A DNA stretch of 38,984 nt from an uncultured Clostridia bacterium (lineage in GTDB: Bacteria > Bacillota > Clostridia > Lachnospirales > CAMVHY01). The stretch's first letter is position 1. Every line of letters begins with the position of its first letter. The notes below the pieces were generated by a model. The model was given only the letters and a program-made list of their open reading frames with translations, made no database searches and was not told where the DNA came from. Below are positions 1 to 8,144 of this stretch, in pieces. Where the stretch lies: positions 1 through 38,984 of the forward strand of contig CAMTJU010000013.1 in the NCBI GenBank assembly GCA_947073045.1, written 5' to 3'. A program made the translations under genes and the position numbers.

Positions 1-270
1 ATTAACCTTATATTTCATTCTGACCAAAGCTGGCAGTACCAGCACAAACAATAAAGTATTCGACAGAGCATGAGCCGTAGAGGTAACTGTATGAACAATG
101 CTATGGAACACTTTAAACAGGAATTAATAGAATATCTTGACTGCTACAATAACCGACGTATTAAAACAAAACTTAAGGGCTTGCCTCCTGCTACTCACAG
201 TCTGCAAGCCTTTTTGGTTGCTTAATAAATTTTTTTATATAATTTTATCTAACTTTTTGTGGTCAGTTCA
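1..270 (+). mobile_element. Degraded 3' end of an IS3-family (IS150-like) element, cut by the window edge
   Basis: The plus strand encodes the C-terminal part of an IS3-family OrfB transposase that closely matches the copy at 15845-16240, including HSDQ, RQSMSR and ELIEYLD-type segments and the ending KGLPPATHSLQA. It is broken in several ways. An in-frame TAA interrupts it near position 52. About 20 residues are missing where the catalytic Glu should lie, because NCMNNAM runs straight into EHFKQ. The Asp of HSDQ is still present. The terminal inverted repeat ends at about 270 (reverse strand TGAACTGACCAC). The sequence just after it is one arm of a CTTGAG terminator, so the element sits in the terminator of the hyd operon. 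This copy cannot be active. Confidence 0.85.
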
Positions 271-292
271 CAAATGCTTGAGATTTTTTTGC
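271..292 (-). terminator. Right arm of the hyd-operon terminator, separated from its partner by the IS
   Basis: TGCTTGAGATTTTTTT follows the IS end directly and is identical to the descending arm of intact terminators at 31031-31056 and 38831-38854. The matching ascending arm (AATCTCAAGCA) would lie beyond the other IS end, outside the window. On the minus strand this would have ended the hydA transcript. Whether termination still works here cannot be judged. Confidence 0.55.
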
Positions 293-318
293 TAAAATTT
301 TATACAAACTTTATTAAT

Positions 319-2064
319 TTATTTTTTATGTAACTCTTTTTTTTCATACTTTGTATGCAATAAGTGATGTGCCTTTTGTGAATTTGGTTCCCCCAAATAT
401 TCTTCATATAATTTTATTATTGAGGGATTTTTGTGACTTAGACGAATTTCTTGATTTTTGTCCTCACTATACAAAGCTGATGAACGCAAACTAAATACAT
501 CAGTTGTTGCGCGAGTATTTGAATCAATTATTGGCTGTCCTCCACCCATTATACATCCGCCTGGGCATCCCATAATCTCAATAAAATGATAATCTGTTTC
601 ACCAGAGCGAACCTTTTCCAACAATTTTCTTGCATTACCCGTACCATTTACAACTGCACCTTTTAAAGTTAAGTTTGGCAACTCAACAGTAAATTCTTTA
701 ATTCCCTCTGGACCGCGACAAGATTTAAATTCAACATTTTCAAGTGGCTTATCCGTTAATTTTTCAGCAACTGTACGAAGAGCTGCTTCCATTACGCCGC
801 CAGTTACACCAAAAATTACTCCGGCACCTGAAGCATTTCCAAATGGATCATCAAAATTTTCATCTTCCAAATTTACAAAATCAATACGCGCAGATTTTAT
901 CATACGAGCCAATTCACGAGTTGTGAGAACAGCATCAACATCGCGATTAGCTTCAACTGCCATTTCTGGACGCTGTATCTCATACTTTTTAGCTGTACAC
1001 GGCATAACCGATACAACAAAAATCTTTTCCGGCTCTATATTATTCTTTTGTGCATAATAGGATTTTAAAATTGCACCAAACATTGTGTGCGGCGACTTAC
1101 AAGATGAAAGATTCGGCAATAGTTCAGGAAAATTATGTTCGCAAAATTTTACCCATCCTGGAGAACAAGACGTCATCATTGGCAAAACTCCTCCGTTTTG
1201 CAAGCGATTTATTAATTCTGCTCCCTCTTCCATTATTGTTAAATCGGCACCTGTATCAGTATCAAAAACTTTATCAAATCCAAGATGTTTTAAAGCTGCT
1301 GTCATTTTTCCTGTAACTGCTGTTCCAATCGGTAATCCAAATTCTTCACCAAGTGCACTACGAACTGCAGGCGCAGTCTGTACAACTACATGCATGTTTG
1401 GATTTGATAACGCAGCTAAAACTTCATCAATATGACTTTTTTCAGACAGAGCACCTACTGGACAAACATTAATGCATTGTCCACACATAATACACGCCGT
1501 ATCGTCAAGTGATTTATCAAATGCACAACCAATTTCTGTTTTAAAACCACGATTTTTTGCTTCGATAACTCCTGTAGTCTGTACGTTTTTGCATACGGCA
1601 ACGCATCTTCTGCACAATATACATTTATTATTATCACGGACAATTGACGGTGATAAATCATCAATTTCATACTTAATATTTTCACCTGTGAAAGGAATAT
1701 CTTCAACATTTAATTCATTGGCAAGTCTTTGCAATTCGCAATTTGTGTTACGCACACACGTTAAACATTTTTGTACGTGATTTGACAAAATCAATTCAAG
1801 ATTAGTTTTGCGTGCTGATAAAACTTTTGGAGTATTCGTATAAATCTCCATTCCTTCACTAACTGGGTATACACAACTTGCTTGAAGATTGCGAACACCT
1901 TTTATCTCAACCAAACACATCCTGCATGCGCCAATTTGATTGATTTCTTTTAAATAGCACAATGTTGGGATATTAACATTAATTTTGCGAGCGGCATCAA
2001 GAACTGTAAAATTTTTGGGCACAGAAATTTTTTTACCGTCGATAGTTATATTTACATTCTCCAT
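319..2064 (-). CDS. hydA: [FeFe]-hydrogenase catalytic subunit HydA
   Basis: This is the catalytic subunit of a cytoplasmic multimeric [FeFe]-hydrogenase (581 aa), which interconverts protons and H2 and exchanges electrons with NAD(H) and probably ferredoxin through HydB/HydC. In order it carries an N-terminal [2Fe-2S] domain with the CRMC pattern near residues 45-50, a His-Cys cluster site (NHVQKC..C.....C) near 95-110, two [4Fe-4S] motifs (CILCRRCVAVC and CIMCGQCINVCP) and the H-cluster domain. The three H-cluster signatures are visible: TSCSPGW, MPCTAKK and the C-terminal GCPGGCIMGGGQP. An open frame continues upstream to 2133, but the start is set at MENVNI because AGGTGAAAC lies at the right distance and the ferredoxin fold begins there. 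It follows hydB by 19 nt in the same operon. Family assignment is secure; whether the complex is electron-bifurcating is not visible from sequence. Confidence 0.96.
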   Translation of the reverse strand: MENVNITIDGKKISVPKNFTVLDAARKINVNIPTLCYLKEINQIGACRMCLVEIKGVRNLQASCVYPVSEGMEIYTNTPKVLSARKTNLELILSNHVQKCLTCVRNTNCELQRLANELNVEDIPFTGENIKYEIDDLSPSIVRDNNKCILCRRCVAVCKNVQTTGVIEAKNRGFKTEIGCAFDKSLDDTACIMCGQCINVCPVGALSEKSHIDEVLAALSNPNMHVVVQTAPAVRSALGEEFGLPIGTAVTGKMTAALKHLGFDKVFDTDTGADLTIMEEGAELINRLQNGGVLPMMTSCSPGWVKFCEHNFPELLPNLSSCKSPHTMFGAILKSYYAQKNNIEPEKIFVVSVMPCTAKKYEIQRPEMAVEANRDVDAVLTTRELARMIKSARIDFVNLEDENFDDPFGNASGAGVIFGVTGGVMEAALRTVAEKLTDKPLENVEFKSCRGPEGIKEFTVELPNLTLKGAVVNGTGNARKLLEKVRSGETDYHFIEIMGCPGGCIMGGGQPIIDSNTRATTDVFSLRSSALYSEDKNQEIRLSHKNPSIIKLYEEYLGEPNSQKAHHLLHTKYEKKELHKK

Positions 2065-2083
2065 TTGTTTCACCTCTTTAAGA

Positions 2084-3928
2084 TTATTTAAAAGCAATAG
2101 CTTTAAACGGACATTTTTCAATACAAGCACCACATTTTATACATTTATCACGATCTATAACATGAGTAGATCTTTTTTCACCATCAATAGCACTAGCAGG
2201 GCAAACTGTTTTACAAAGTCCACAGCCTTTACATTTTTCATTTGATATATTTACATTAACAAGTTTTTTACACGTACCAGCCGGACATCTTTTTTCATTT
2301 ATATGGGATTCGTATTCATCTCTAAAATATTTAATAGTACTAAGGACAGGATTTGGTGCAGTCTGACCAAGACCACATAATGCAGACGCTTTTATATTTT
2401 TTGCAAGCTCTTCAAGTTTTTCAATATCTCCAGGTTTTCCGCGTCCATCGGTTATTCTATTTAAAATTTCAAGCATACGCTTTGTTCCAATTCTACACGG
2501 CGGACATTTTCCACACGATTCATCAACTGTAAACTCTAAGAAAAATTTTGCGATGTTGACCATGCAATTGTCTTCGTCCATAACAATTAAGCCGCCTGAG
2601 CCCATCATAGAACCTATTGCTCCAAGCGAATCAAAATCAATTGGAGTATCAATCAAGTGAGCAGGTATACAACCACCTGATGGTCCACCAGTTTGAGCAG
2701 CCTTAAATTTTTTGCCATTAGGGATTCCACCGCCAATTTCGTATATAACTTCGCGAAGTGTTGTGCCCATTGGAACCTCTACAAGACCAACATTATTTAT
2801 TTTTCCACCTAAGGCAAAAACTTTTGTTCCTGCTGATTTTTCAGTTCCTATACTATTAAACCAATCAGCGCCATTTAAAATTATCTGTGGAATATTTGCA
2901 TACGTTTCAACATTATTTAAAACGGTGGGCTGTCCAAAAATTCCTTTTACTGCAGGAAATGGTGGACGTGGACGCGGTTCACCTCTGTTCCCCTCAATTG
3001 AATTAATAAGGGCAGTTTCCTCGCCACATACAAAAGCACCAGCACCTAATCTTATTTCCAAATCAAAATTAAAACCAGTACCAAAAATATTTTCTCCAAG
3101 CAATCCATATTTTTTTGCCTGATCAATTGCAATTTGCAAACGTTTAACAGCAATAGGATATTCGGCGCGCACATAAACATATCCCATATCCGCACCAATA
3201 GCATAACCTGCTATAGCCATTGCTTCAATAACAGAATGAGGATCGCCTTCCAATACCGACCGATCCATAAATGCACCTGGGTCTCCTTCATCAGCATTGC
3301 AAGCTACAAATTTTTTATCGCTCTGAGATTTATATGTAAATTCCCATTTCAAACCCGTTGGAAACCCACCGCCTCCACGGCCTCTTAACCCAGATTTTTT
3401 AACAGTATCAATAACTTCCTCACACTTCATTGATGTCAAAGCCTTAGCTAAAGCTTGATATCCTTCACGTGCTATGTATTCTTCGATATTTTCGGCCGCA
3501 ATTACACCACAATTTCGAAGTGCTGTTCTATGTTGCTTTTTGTAAAAATTAACTTCTGAAAATGGCTTTACATTTCCATCTTCAAGAACTGTTTCTTTAT
3601 ATAAAAGATTTAAAACAGGTTTTCCATCAATTATATGTTCTTGAACAATCTGAGAAACATCATTAGTTTTCACCATGCTATAGAATGAACCTTCAGGATA
3701 AACAATAACGATTGGGCCAAGCGCACAAAGCCCAAAGCAACCAGTTTTTACAATTTCAACATCACTTATATTGTTTTGTTTAAACTCTTCCTCAAATTTT
3801 TCAATAATCTTTTGAGAGTTAGAGGAAGTACAACCGGTGCCTCCGCAAACTAATATATGACGTTTTCTATTTTGAAATTTAGATTTGGCTTTTTCGTACA
3901 AATCATATAAATCTTGTACTGATTTCAT
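2084..3928 (-). CDS. hydB: NuoF-like hydrogenase subunit HydB (NADH/FMN-binding)
   Basis: This is the flavin subunit of the trimeric hydrogenase (614 aa), homologous to NuoF of complex I. It binds NAD(H) and FMN and passes electrons through iron-sulfur clusters to HydA. The N-terminal about 110 residues are a thioredoxin-like [2Fe-2S] domain (CGGTGC...CFGLC). The FMN/NADH glycine-rich motif GLRGRGGGGFPTG follows near residue 180. The NuoF cluster motif CGKCPPCRIG lies near 475, and the C-terminus adds two ferredoxin-type [4Fe-4S] motifs (CKGCGLCKTVCP and CIKCGACIEKCP). This domain order is typical of HydB in trimeric enzymes. The start is supported by TGAGGTGATTA just upstream. It lies 42 nt after hydC. 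Confidence 0.96.
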   Translation of the reverse strand: MKSVQDLYDLYEKAKSKFQNRKRHILVCGGTGCTSSNSQKIIEKFEEEFKQNNISDVEIVKTGCFGLCALGPIVIVYPEGSFYSMVKTNDVSQIVQEHIIDGKPVLNLLYKETVLEDGNVKPFSEVNFYKKQHRTALRNCGVIAAENIEEYIAREGYQALAKALTSMKCEEVIDTVKKSGLRGRGGGGFPTGLKWEFTYKSQSDKKFVACNADEGDPGAFMDRSVLEGDPHSVIEAMAIAGYAIGADMGYVYVRAEYPIAVKRLQIAIDQAKKYGLLGENIFGTGFNFDLEIRLGAGAFVCGEETALINSIEGNRGEPRPRPPFPAVKGIFGQPTVLNNVETYANIPQIILNGADWFNSIGTEKSAGTKVFALGGKINNVGLVEVPMGTTLREVIYEIGGGIPNGKKFKAAQTGGPSGGCIPAHLIDTPIDFDSLGAIGSMMGSGGLIVMDEDNCMVNIAKFFLEFTVDESCGKCPPCRIGTKRMLEILNRITDGRGKPGDIEKLEELAKNIKASALCGLGQTAPNPVLSTIKYFRDEYESHINEKRCPAGTCKKLVNVNISNEKCKGCGLCKTVCPASAIDGEKRSTHVIDRDKCIKCGACIEKCPFKAIAFK

Positions 3929-3970
3929 TTAATCACCTCATAAATTTTATAAAAACAGACTAAGAAAACT

Positions 3971-4453
3971 CTAATGATATTTTGCTAAAATTTCAGAAAC
4001 CTTGTCAGGCTCCATCTTGCCATATACATCTTCATTTACAGTCATAACAGGAGCGAGTCCACATGCTCCAACACATCTTGTAGCATCAATAGAAAATTTA
4101 CCATCATCAGTAGTCTGACCAGCTTTAATCTTTAAGATTTCCTCAATTTTCTCCAAAACTTTATCAGACCCTTTTACATAACAAGCAGTTCCAAGGCACA
4201 CACCAATTTTATATTTACCGACGGGTTCTAAAGTAAAGCGTGAATAGAAAGTAACAATGCCATAAATTTGAGCCATAGGGATATTTAAATTTTCTGCAAT
4301 AATTTTCTGAGCTTCAAAAGGAATATAACCAATTAATTCTTGAACCTTATGCAAAATTATCATTGCAGAACCCTTTTTGTCCTTATCAATTTCAATTATC
4401 TCCAATAACTTTTTTTCGATGTCAGGATTAAGCCCACTACAATCTTTACACAT
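3971..4453 (-). CDS. hydC: NuoE-like hydrogenase subunit HydC ([2Fe-2S])
   Basis: This is a small thioredoxin-fold [2Fe-2S] protein (160 aa) of the NuoE/HydC family, the electron-transfer partner of HydB. Conserved cysteines appear as CLGTAC near residues 88-93 and CVGACGLAP near 128-136, the usual four-ligand pattern. The helical N-terminal part (LHKVQELIGYIP...IYGIVTFYSRF) is characteristic of the family. The length matches family norms. The start has a strong TTGGAGGTTAG site. The gene sits only 27 nt after prs and leads directly into hydB and hydA, so all four are probably cotranscribed. Confidence 0.95.
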   Translation of the reverse strand: MCKDCSGLNPDIEKKLLEIIEIDKDKKGSAMIILHKVQELIGYIPFEAQKIIAENLNIPMAQIYGIVTFYSRFTLEPVGKYKIGVCLGTACYVKGSDKVLEKIEEILKIKAGQTTDDGKFSIDATRCVGACGLAPVMTVNEDVYGKMEPDKVSEILAKYH

Positions 4454-4480
4454 TTTCTAACCTCCAATAATTAATTAAAC

Positions 4481-5434
4481 TTAATTAAATAATTGAGAAA
4501 CCGAACGTCCTTCATGCACATACTTTATAGCAGCAGCAAATATATGTGCAACAGAAAGCGACTTTAATTTGCTAATTTTTTTCTCATCAGACAAATTTAT
4601 CGTATCGAGAGCAATTAATTCAGTTATAGCGGAAGAATTTATTTTTTCAATTGCATTTCCAGATAATAAAGCATGCGTGCAGCAGGCAAAAACTTCTATT
4701 GCGCCTCGATCTTTCAAAGCATTTGCTGCATTAGTAATTGTGCCCGCCGTATCAATTATATCATCTACAAGTATAACCGACTTGTCTTTCACATCGCCAA
4801 TTATATTTAAAATTTCAGATACATTAGGTTCTGGACGTCTTTTATCAATTATAGCAAGAGGGATATTCAATTTTTCCGCAAAACTTCTAGCACGCGCCAC
4901 ACTTCCAAAATCAGGTGCGACAGTCGTAACATTTTTCATATTCGAACCAAATTTATTTTTAAAGTAGTCCACAAATAAATTAAAACCTACCAAATGGTCT
5001 ACAGGGATATCGAAGAAGCCCTGAATCTGTGCACAATGCAAATCCATAGTAAGAATTCTGTCAGCACCAGCCGAAGTAATTATATCCGCAACTAACTTAG
5101 CACTAATAGGATCGCGTGCACGGGTTTTTCGATCTTGCCTTGCATAACCAAAGTATGGAATAACAGCATTGATACTACCGGCAGAAGCCCTACGCATTGC
5201 ATCAATCATAATTAATAGTTCCATCAAATTTTCATTAACAGGTGGCGCTGTAGATTGAATAATAAAAATGTCATTATCGCGCACAGTTTCATTTATACGC
5301 ATATTTATTTCGCCATCACTAAATCGACTAACTTCCGACAAACCTAATGACAAACCAAGTTCATTGGCAATAGAGACAGCCAAATTTTTATTTGCATTAC
5401 AAGCAAAAATTTTAATACCTTTTTCTTTTGTCAT
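4481..5434 (-). CDS. prs: Ribose-phosphate pyrophosphokinase
   Basis: This enzyme makes PRPP from ribose 5-phosphate and ATP and so feeds purine, pyrimidine, NAD, His and Trp synthesis in the cytosol. It is full length (317 aa). Visible signatures are SRFSDGE near the N-terminus, YFGYARQDRK with the flexible-loop residues, TMDLHCAQIQGFF, and the PRPP-binding loop VILVDDIIDTAGT near 215-227. AAGGAGAATTGG precedes the ATG. A good sigma-A-type promoter lies upstream at 5484-5512. Coupling of prs to a hydrogenase operon is unusual; the short 27-nt gap and lack of a hairpin suggest readthrough into hydC. Confidence 0.97.
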   Translation of the reverse strand: MTKEKGIKIFACNANKNLAVSIANELGLSLGLSEVSRFSDGEINMRINETVRDNDIFIIQSTAPPVNENLMELLIMIDAMRRASAGSINAVIPYFGYARQDRKTRARDPISAKLVADIITSAGADRILTMDLHCAQIQGFFDIPVDHLVGFNLFVDYFKNKFGSNMKNVTTVAPDFGSVARARSFAEKLNIPLAIIDKRRPEPNVSEILNIIGDVKDKSVILVDDIIDTAGTITNAANALKDRGAIEVFACCTHALLSGNAIEKINSSAITELIALDTINLSDEKKISKLKSLSVAHIFAAAIKYVHEGRSVSQLFN

Positions 5435-5483
5435 GAGCCAATTCTCCTTATGTATATAAAAATATTACGAAACAACTGTTGTA

Positions 5484-5512
5484 ATTATACATTAGGTAAA
5501 AAAAAAGCACAA
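5484..5512 (-). promoter_or_regulatory. Predicted sigma-A promoter for prs-hydCBA
   Basis: On the minus strand a -35-like TTGTGC (5507-5512) is separated by 17 bp from a perfect -10 TATAAT (5484-5489). The predicted start lies near 5477, inside a short palindrome ACAACTGTTGT (5472-5482), about 43 nt before the prs ATG. The palindrome could be an operator but is short. Confidence 0.6.
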
Positions 5513-5640
5513 GCAGTTCAAACTCAAAGACAATTTTTGAAAACGAATAGGAAAATTTAAACACAATGACTTTTTTAAAAAACGTAGAGAAATTTAAAAA
5601 TACCACTGATAAAATATTTTTTAGTGTTTATGTATCATGA

Positions 5641-5669
5641 TTGAATAAAATTTATTTATATAATATAAT
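5641..5669 (+). promoter_or_regulatory. Predicted sigma-A promoter for the YgjV-like pair
   Basis: TTGAAT (5641-5646), a 17-bp spacer and TATAAT (5664-5669) form a near-consensus promoter about 50 nt before the first YgjV-like start. The rest of 5513-5640 is AT-rich with no further feature that I can see. Confidence 0.7.
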
Positions 5670-5721
5670 ACGAAAAGAAATACCTTTGCAGTAAAAAAAA
5701 ATTATGAAAGGTTGGGTACAT

Positions 5722-5970
5722 ATGTTACAAACTGTAATTAATTATTTTACGGCTAATAATTATGCCGAATTAATTGGCACTATCTCTAACATTATTCTTA
5801 TTGTTGCATATTCCATGCGCGGTGAAAAACGTATACGTATGATGAGTGTAGTTGGCTCTTCTTTTAGCGTTGCTTATAATTACATAATGCATTCGACTTG
5901 TTTTTTGATTCTTAGCTGCACAATTATTCTCATTAACTTATATCATTTGATTTTTGTTAAACCTGAATAA
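5722..5970 (+). CDS. Small 3-TM membrane protein, YgjV/SemiSWEET-like (copy 1)
   Basis: This 82-residue integral membrane protein has three hydrophobic segments, near residues 14-31, 43-60 and 63-79, with a positively charged loop (MRGEKRIR) after the first. The pattern resembles one half of the YgjV inner-membrane family and the 3-TM layout of SemiSWEET transporters. No substrate can be assigned. An ATG at 5704 is also in frame, but GAAAGGT after it acts as the ribosome-binding site for 5722, and the same ATGAAAGGT leader precedes the neighbouring copy, so 5722 is chosen. It is followed 26 nt later by a paralogue in the same transcript. Confidence 0.75.
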   Translation: MLQTVINYFTANNYAELIGTISNIILIVAYSMRGEKRIRMMSVVGSSFSVAYNYIMHSTCFLILSCTIILINLYHLIFVKPE

Positions 5971-5996
5971 ATTTATGAAAGGTAGGTAAAATTGAA

Positions 5997-6251
5997 ATGA
6001 AAGAAAAATTGATTTCTGAATTAATTTATATGACTCACGGCGTGCAAATTATTTCTCTTATCGGCTCAATTCTTGTACTAAGTTCTTATTTGTGTCGCGG
6101 CGAAAGAAATATTCGACTTGTTAACGTAATTGCCTCAGTCTTTTGTATTATATATAGTCTTATAACAATGCAATGGAGCAACTTAATTTTAAATGTAATA
6201 TTAATTGGTGTAAATGGATATCATCTTTTAAATGATAAAAAAACAAATTAA
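5997..6251 (+). CDS. Small 3-TM membrane protein, YgjV/SemiSWEET-like (copy 2)
   Basis: This 84-residue paralogue of the preceding gene has the same three hydrophobic segments and the matching loop (CRGERNIR) after the first. The third segment has the Asn-containing pattern NLILNVILIGVNGYHLL typical of YgjV-like proteins. Its leader ATGAAAGGTAGGT is nearly identical to that of copy 1, which points to tandem duplication of gene plus leader. As the two 3-TM units are co-expressed they could pair as a heterodimer; this is inference. A bidirectional terminator follows. Confidence 0.77.
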   Translation: MKEKLISELIYMTHGVQIISLIGSILVLSSYLCRGERNIRLVNVIASVFCIIYSLITMQWSNLILNVILIGVNGYHLLNDKKTN

Positions 6252-6262
6252 AAAAAGTTTAT

Positions 6263-6293
6263 AAAAAAATCAGGCATGGCCTGATTTTTTTTA
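6263..6293. terminator. Bidirectional Rho-independent terminator
   Basis: AAAAAATCAGGC, loop ATG, GCCTGATTTTTT forms a 12-bp stem with runs of A and T on either side. It lies between convergent genes (YgjV-like pair and the carboxypeptidase) and can serve both. Confidence 0.88.
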
Positions 6294-6335
6294 TTTGATT
6301 TATTTTAAACTAATTAAAACTTAATGAATTAGATT

Positions 6336-7496
6336 TTATGCAAACCACTTTTGTATTAGTTTTTTTATAATGTGTCCAAGGGTGGCTTTTTTAATATCTT
6401 GCGTTGTTATAAGTTCACTTCGACCTATCTCTTTCCCATTCATTGAGTAAATAATTTCGCCGGCTTTCGTACCTTTTTCTACAGGTGCATTGAGTGCATC
6501 TGTTAGTTCAATATTGCTCTCAATCGAATTTTTATTTCCCTTGGGTACAATCGTACTTATTTCATCTTTTATTGCCACATCAGTTTCTTCTTTGTCGCCT
6601 TTATAAATTTTTACTTTACCTTTTATAGTTCCAGCTGGTTCACCTTTTGCTATTTGATAATTTGCAAATCCGTAATCTAATAATTTTGCAGCTTCACCAA
6701 ATCTTGTAGCAGGATTTGGTGCACCCATGATTACTGATATTAAATTCATGCCGTCGCGCTGTGCAGTTGCCGATATGCAATATAAAGCTTTGCCGGTCGA
6801 GCCGGTCTTTAAACCTGTTGCACCACTATATGTTTTTATAAGCTTGTTCGTGTTCGACAATCCAAATTCAGTTTCACCGCGTCTTGTTTTGTGAACAATA
6901 GTATCCATCCAGATTTTTGTCAGGTCAAAAATTTGTGGATACTTAGTTATTAATTCGCGACTCATTAGCGCAATATCATATGCGCTAGTTTCATGGCCGT
7001 CTGTATCCAATCCGCATGCATTTACAAAATTAGTATCGTTCATACCTAAAGTCTTTGCTCTTTCATTCATCATCTTTACAAAATTTTCTTCACTTGTACC
7101 AATATGTTCGGCCATAGTAACTGCGGCATCATTTGCCGAAGCAATTACAATTGACTTTAATAAATCATAAACACTTTGCTGCTCAAATGGTTCAAGAAAA
7201 ATTTGAGAGCCACCCATATTTGCAGCATGCTCACTGACTGTAACCATATCTTCAGGTTTAATTTTGCCTTCATTTATTGCATCATAAATCAATAAAATTG
7301 TCATGACCTTAGTGACGCTGGCAGGTGGTAATTTTTCATGAGAATTTTGTTCGTATAAAATTTTGCCGCTAGAGGCCTCCATAAGTAATGCAGATTTTGC
7401 ATCAATATTCAAAGCAGGCTGCTCATTTGCAAAAATATTTGTACCAAAAAAGATATTAAAAACGAGTGCAAGCGCACATATTTTTTTTAATTTCAT
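6336..7496 (-). CDS. D-alanyl-D-alanine carboxypeptidase (DacF/PBP5 type, peptidase S11)
   Basis: This is a secreted, membrane-associated low-molecular-mass PBP (386 aa) that trims the terminal D-Ala from peptidoglycan stem peptides. The signal peptide runs to about residue 23 (MKLKKICALALVFNIFFGTN). The active-site motifs are SVTK (S60-K63), SAN (S120-N122) and KTG (230-232). The C-terminal beta-rich domain ends in a basic, amphipathic tail (KATLGHIIKKLIQKWFA) that likely anchors it to the membrane, as in PBP5. An in-frame ATG lies 15 nt upstream, but it forms part of the strong GGAGGAGAT ribosome-binding site, so 7496 is taken as the start. It is monocistronic. Confidence 0.94.
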   Translation of the reverse strand: MKLKKICALALVFNIFFGTNIFANEQPALNIDAKSALLMEASSGKILYEQNSHEKLPPASVTKVMTILLIYDAINEGKIKPEDMVTVSEHAANMGGSQIFLEPFEQQSVYDLLKSIVIASANDAAVTMAEHIGTSEENFVKMMNERAKTLGMNDTNFVNACGLDTDGHETSAYDIALMSRELITKYPQIFDLTKIWMDTIVHKTRRGETEFGLSNTNKLIKTYSGATGLKTGSTGKALYCISATAQRDGMNLISVIMGAPNPATRFGEAAKLLDYGFANYQIAKGEPAGTIKGKVKIYKGDKEETDVAIKDEISTIVPKGNKNSIESNIELTDALNAPVEKGTKAGEIIYSMNGKEIGRSELITTQDIKKATLGHIIKKLIQKWFA

Positions 7497-7700
7497 TTTT
7501 ATCTCCTCCATATTTAAATTTACGGCTGCTTGTAAATTTTTATGACGATTTAATAATTTTTCTTTGTAATTTTTGACTTCCTCAATTAGAAATTTACTAA
7601 TAGAAATTTAAAATAGCATAAGATATAATTATTAAATATCAAAGTTTTATGTTGTTTCATATTGTTTTATGTTAAAACTGTTTTAGAGGATGATGGAAAT

Positions 7701-8105
7701 TTGAAGACAATATTAAATGCGCAATTTCTTAGATTTGTTTTTGTCGGCATCGTAAATACTTTATTTGGCACATTCGTTATGTTTGGGTTATATAATTATT
7801 TTCACTGCAGCTATTTTTTTTCAACTGCTATGAATTATATATTGGGCAGTATTCTCAGTTTTTTTTTGAATAAATATTTTACATTTCAAAATAAAAATAA
7901 GTCTGTAAAGCAGATTTTGATTTTTATTTTTAATATTGTTATTTGTTACAGTTTGGCTTACTCTATTGCAAAACCGATAGCCAATTTTACCTTAGTTTCG
8001 TTTTCAAAATCAATTCAAGATAATGTTTCTATGTTGATAGGAATGATTTTGTTTACTATTTTAAATTATTTCGGACAAAAATTTTTGGTGTTTGCATGCA
8101 AATAA
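7701..8105 (+). CDS. GtrA-like membrane protein
   Basis: This 134-residue polytopic protein has about four hydrophobic segments and the GtrA-family opening RFVFVGIVNTLFGT, then LSFFLNKYFTFQ, which matches the conserved N-x-x-x-T-F region. GtrA-like proteins are thought to help move lipid-linked sugars across the membrane for cell-surface glycosylation. No ATG fits well: one at 7662 is in frame but lacks a ribosome-binding site, while TTG at 7701 has GAGGATG upstream and gives the normal family length, so TTG is preferred with moderate certainty. A TATAAT at 7624-7629 may be the -10, without a clear -35. The next gene is a glycosyltransferase, consistent with a shared role. Confidence 0.85.
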   Translation: MKTILNAQFLRFVFVGIVNTLFGTFVMFGLYNYFHCSYFFSTAMNYILGSILSFFLNKYFTFQNKNKSVKQILIFIFNIVICYSLAYSIAKPIANFTLVSFSKSIQDNVSMLIGMILFTILNYFGQKFLVFACK

Positions 8106-8144
8106 ATTTTATTTATATAAATTTAAGGATAAAAGGATGAAATC

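Noticed and set aside
2712-3388. Plus-strand frames opposite hydB
   Set aside because: They are shadows of the well-supported minus-strand gene, without ribosome-binding sites.
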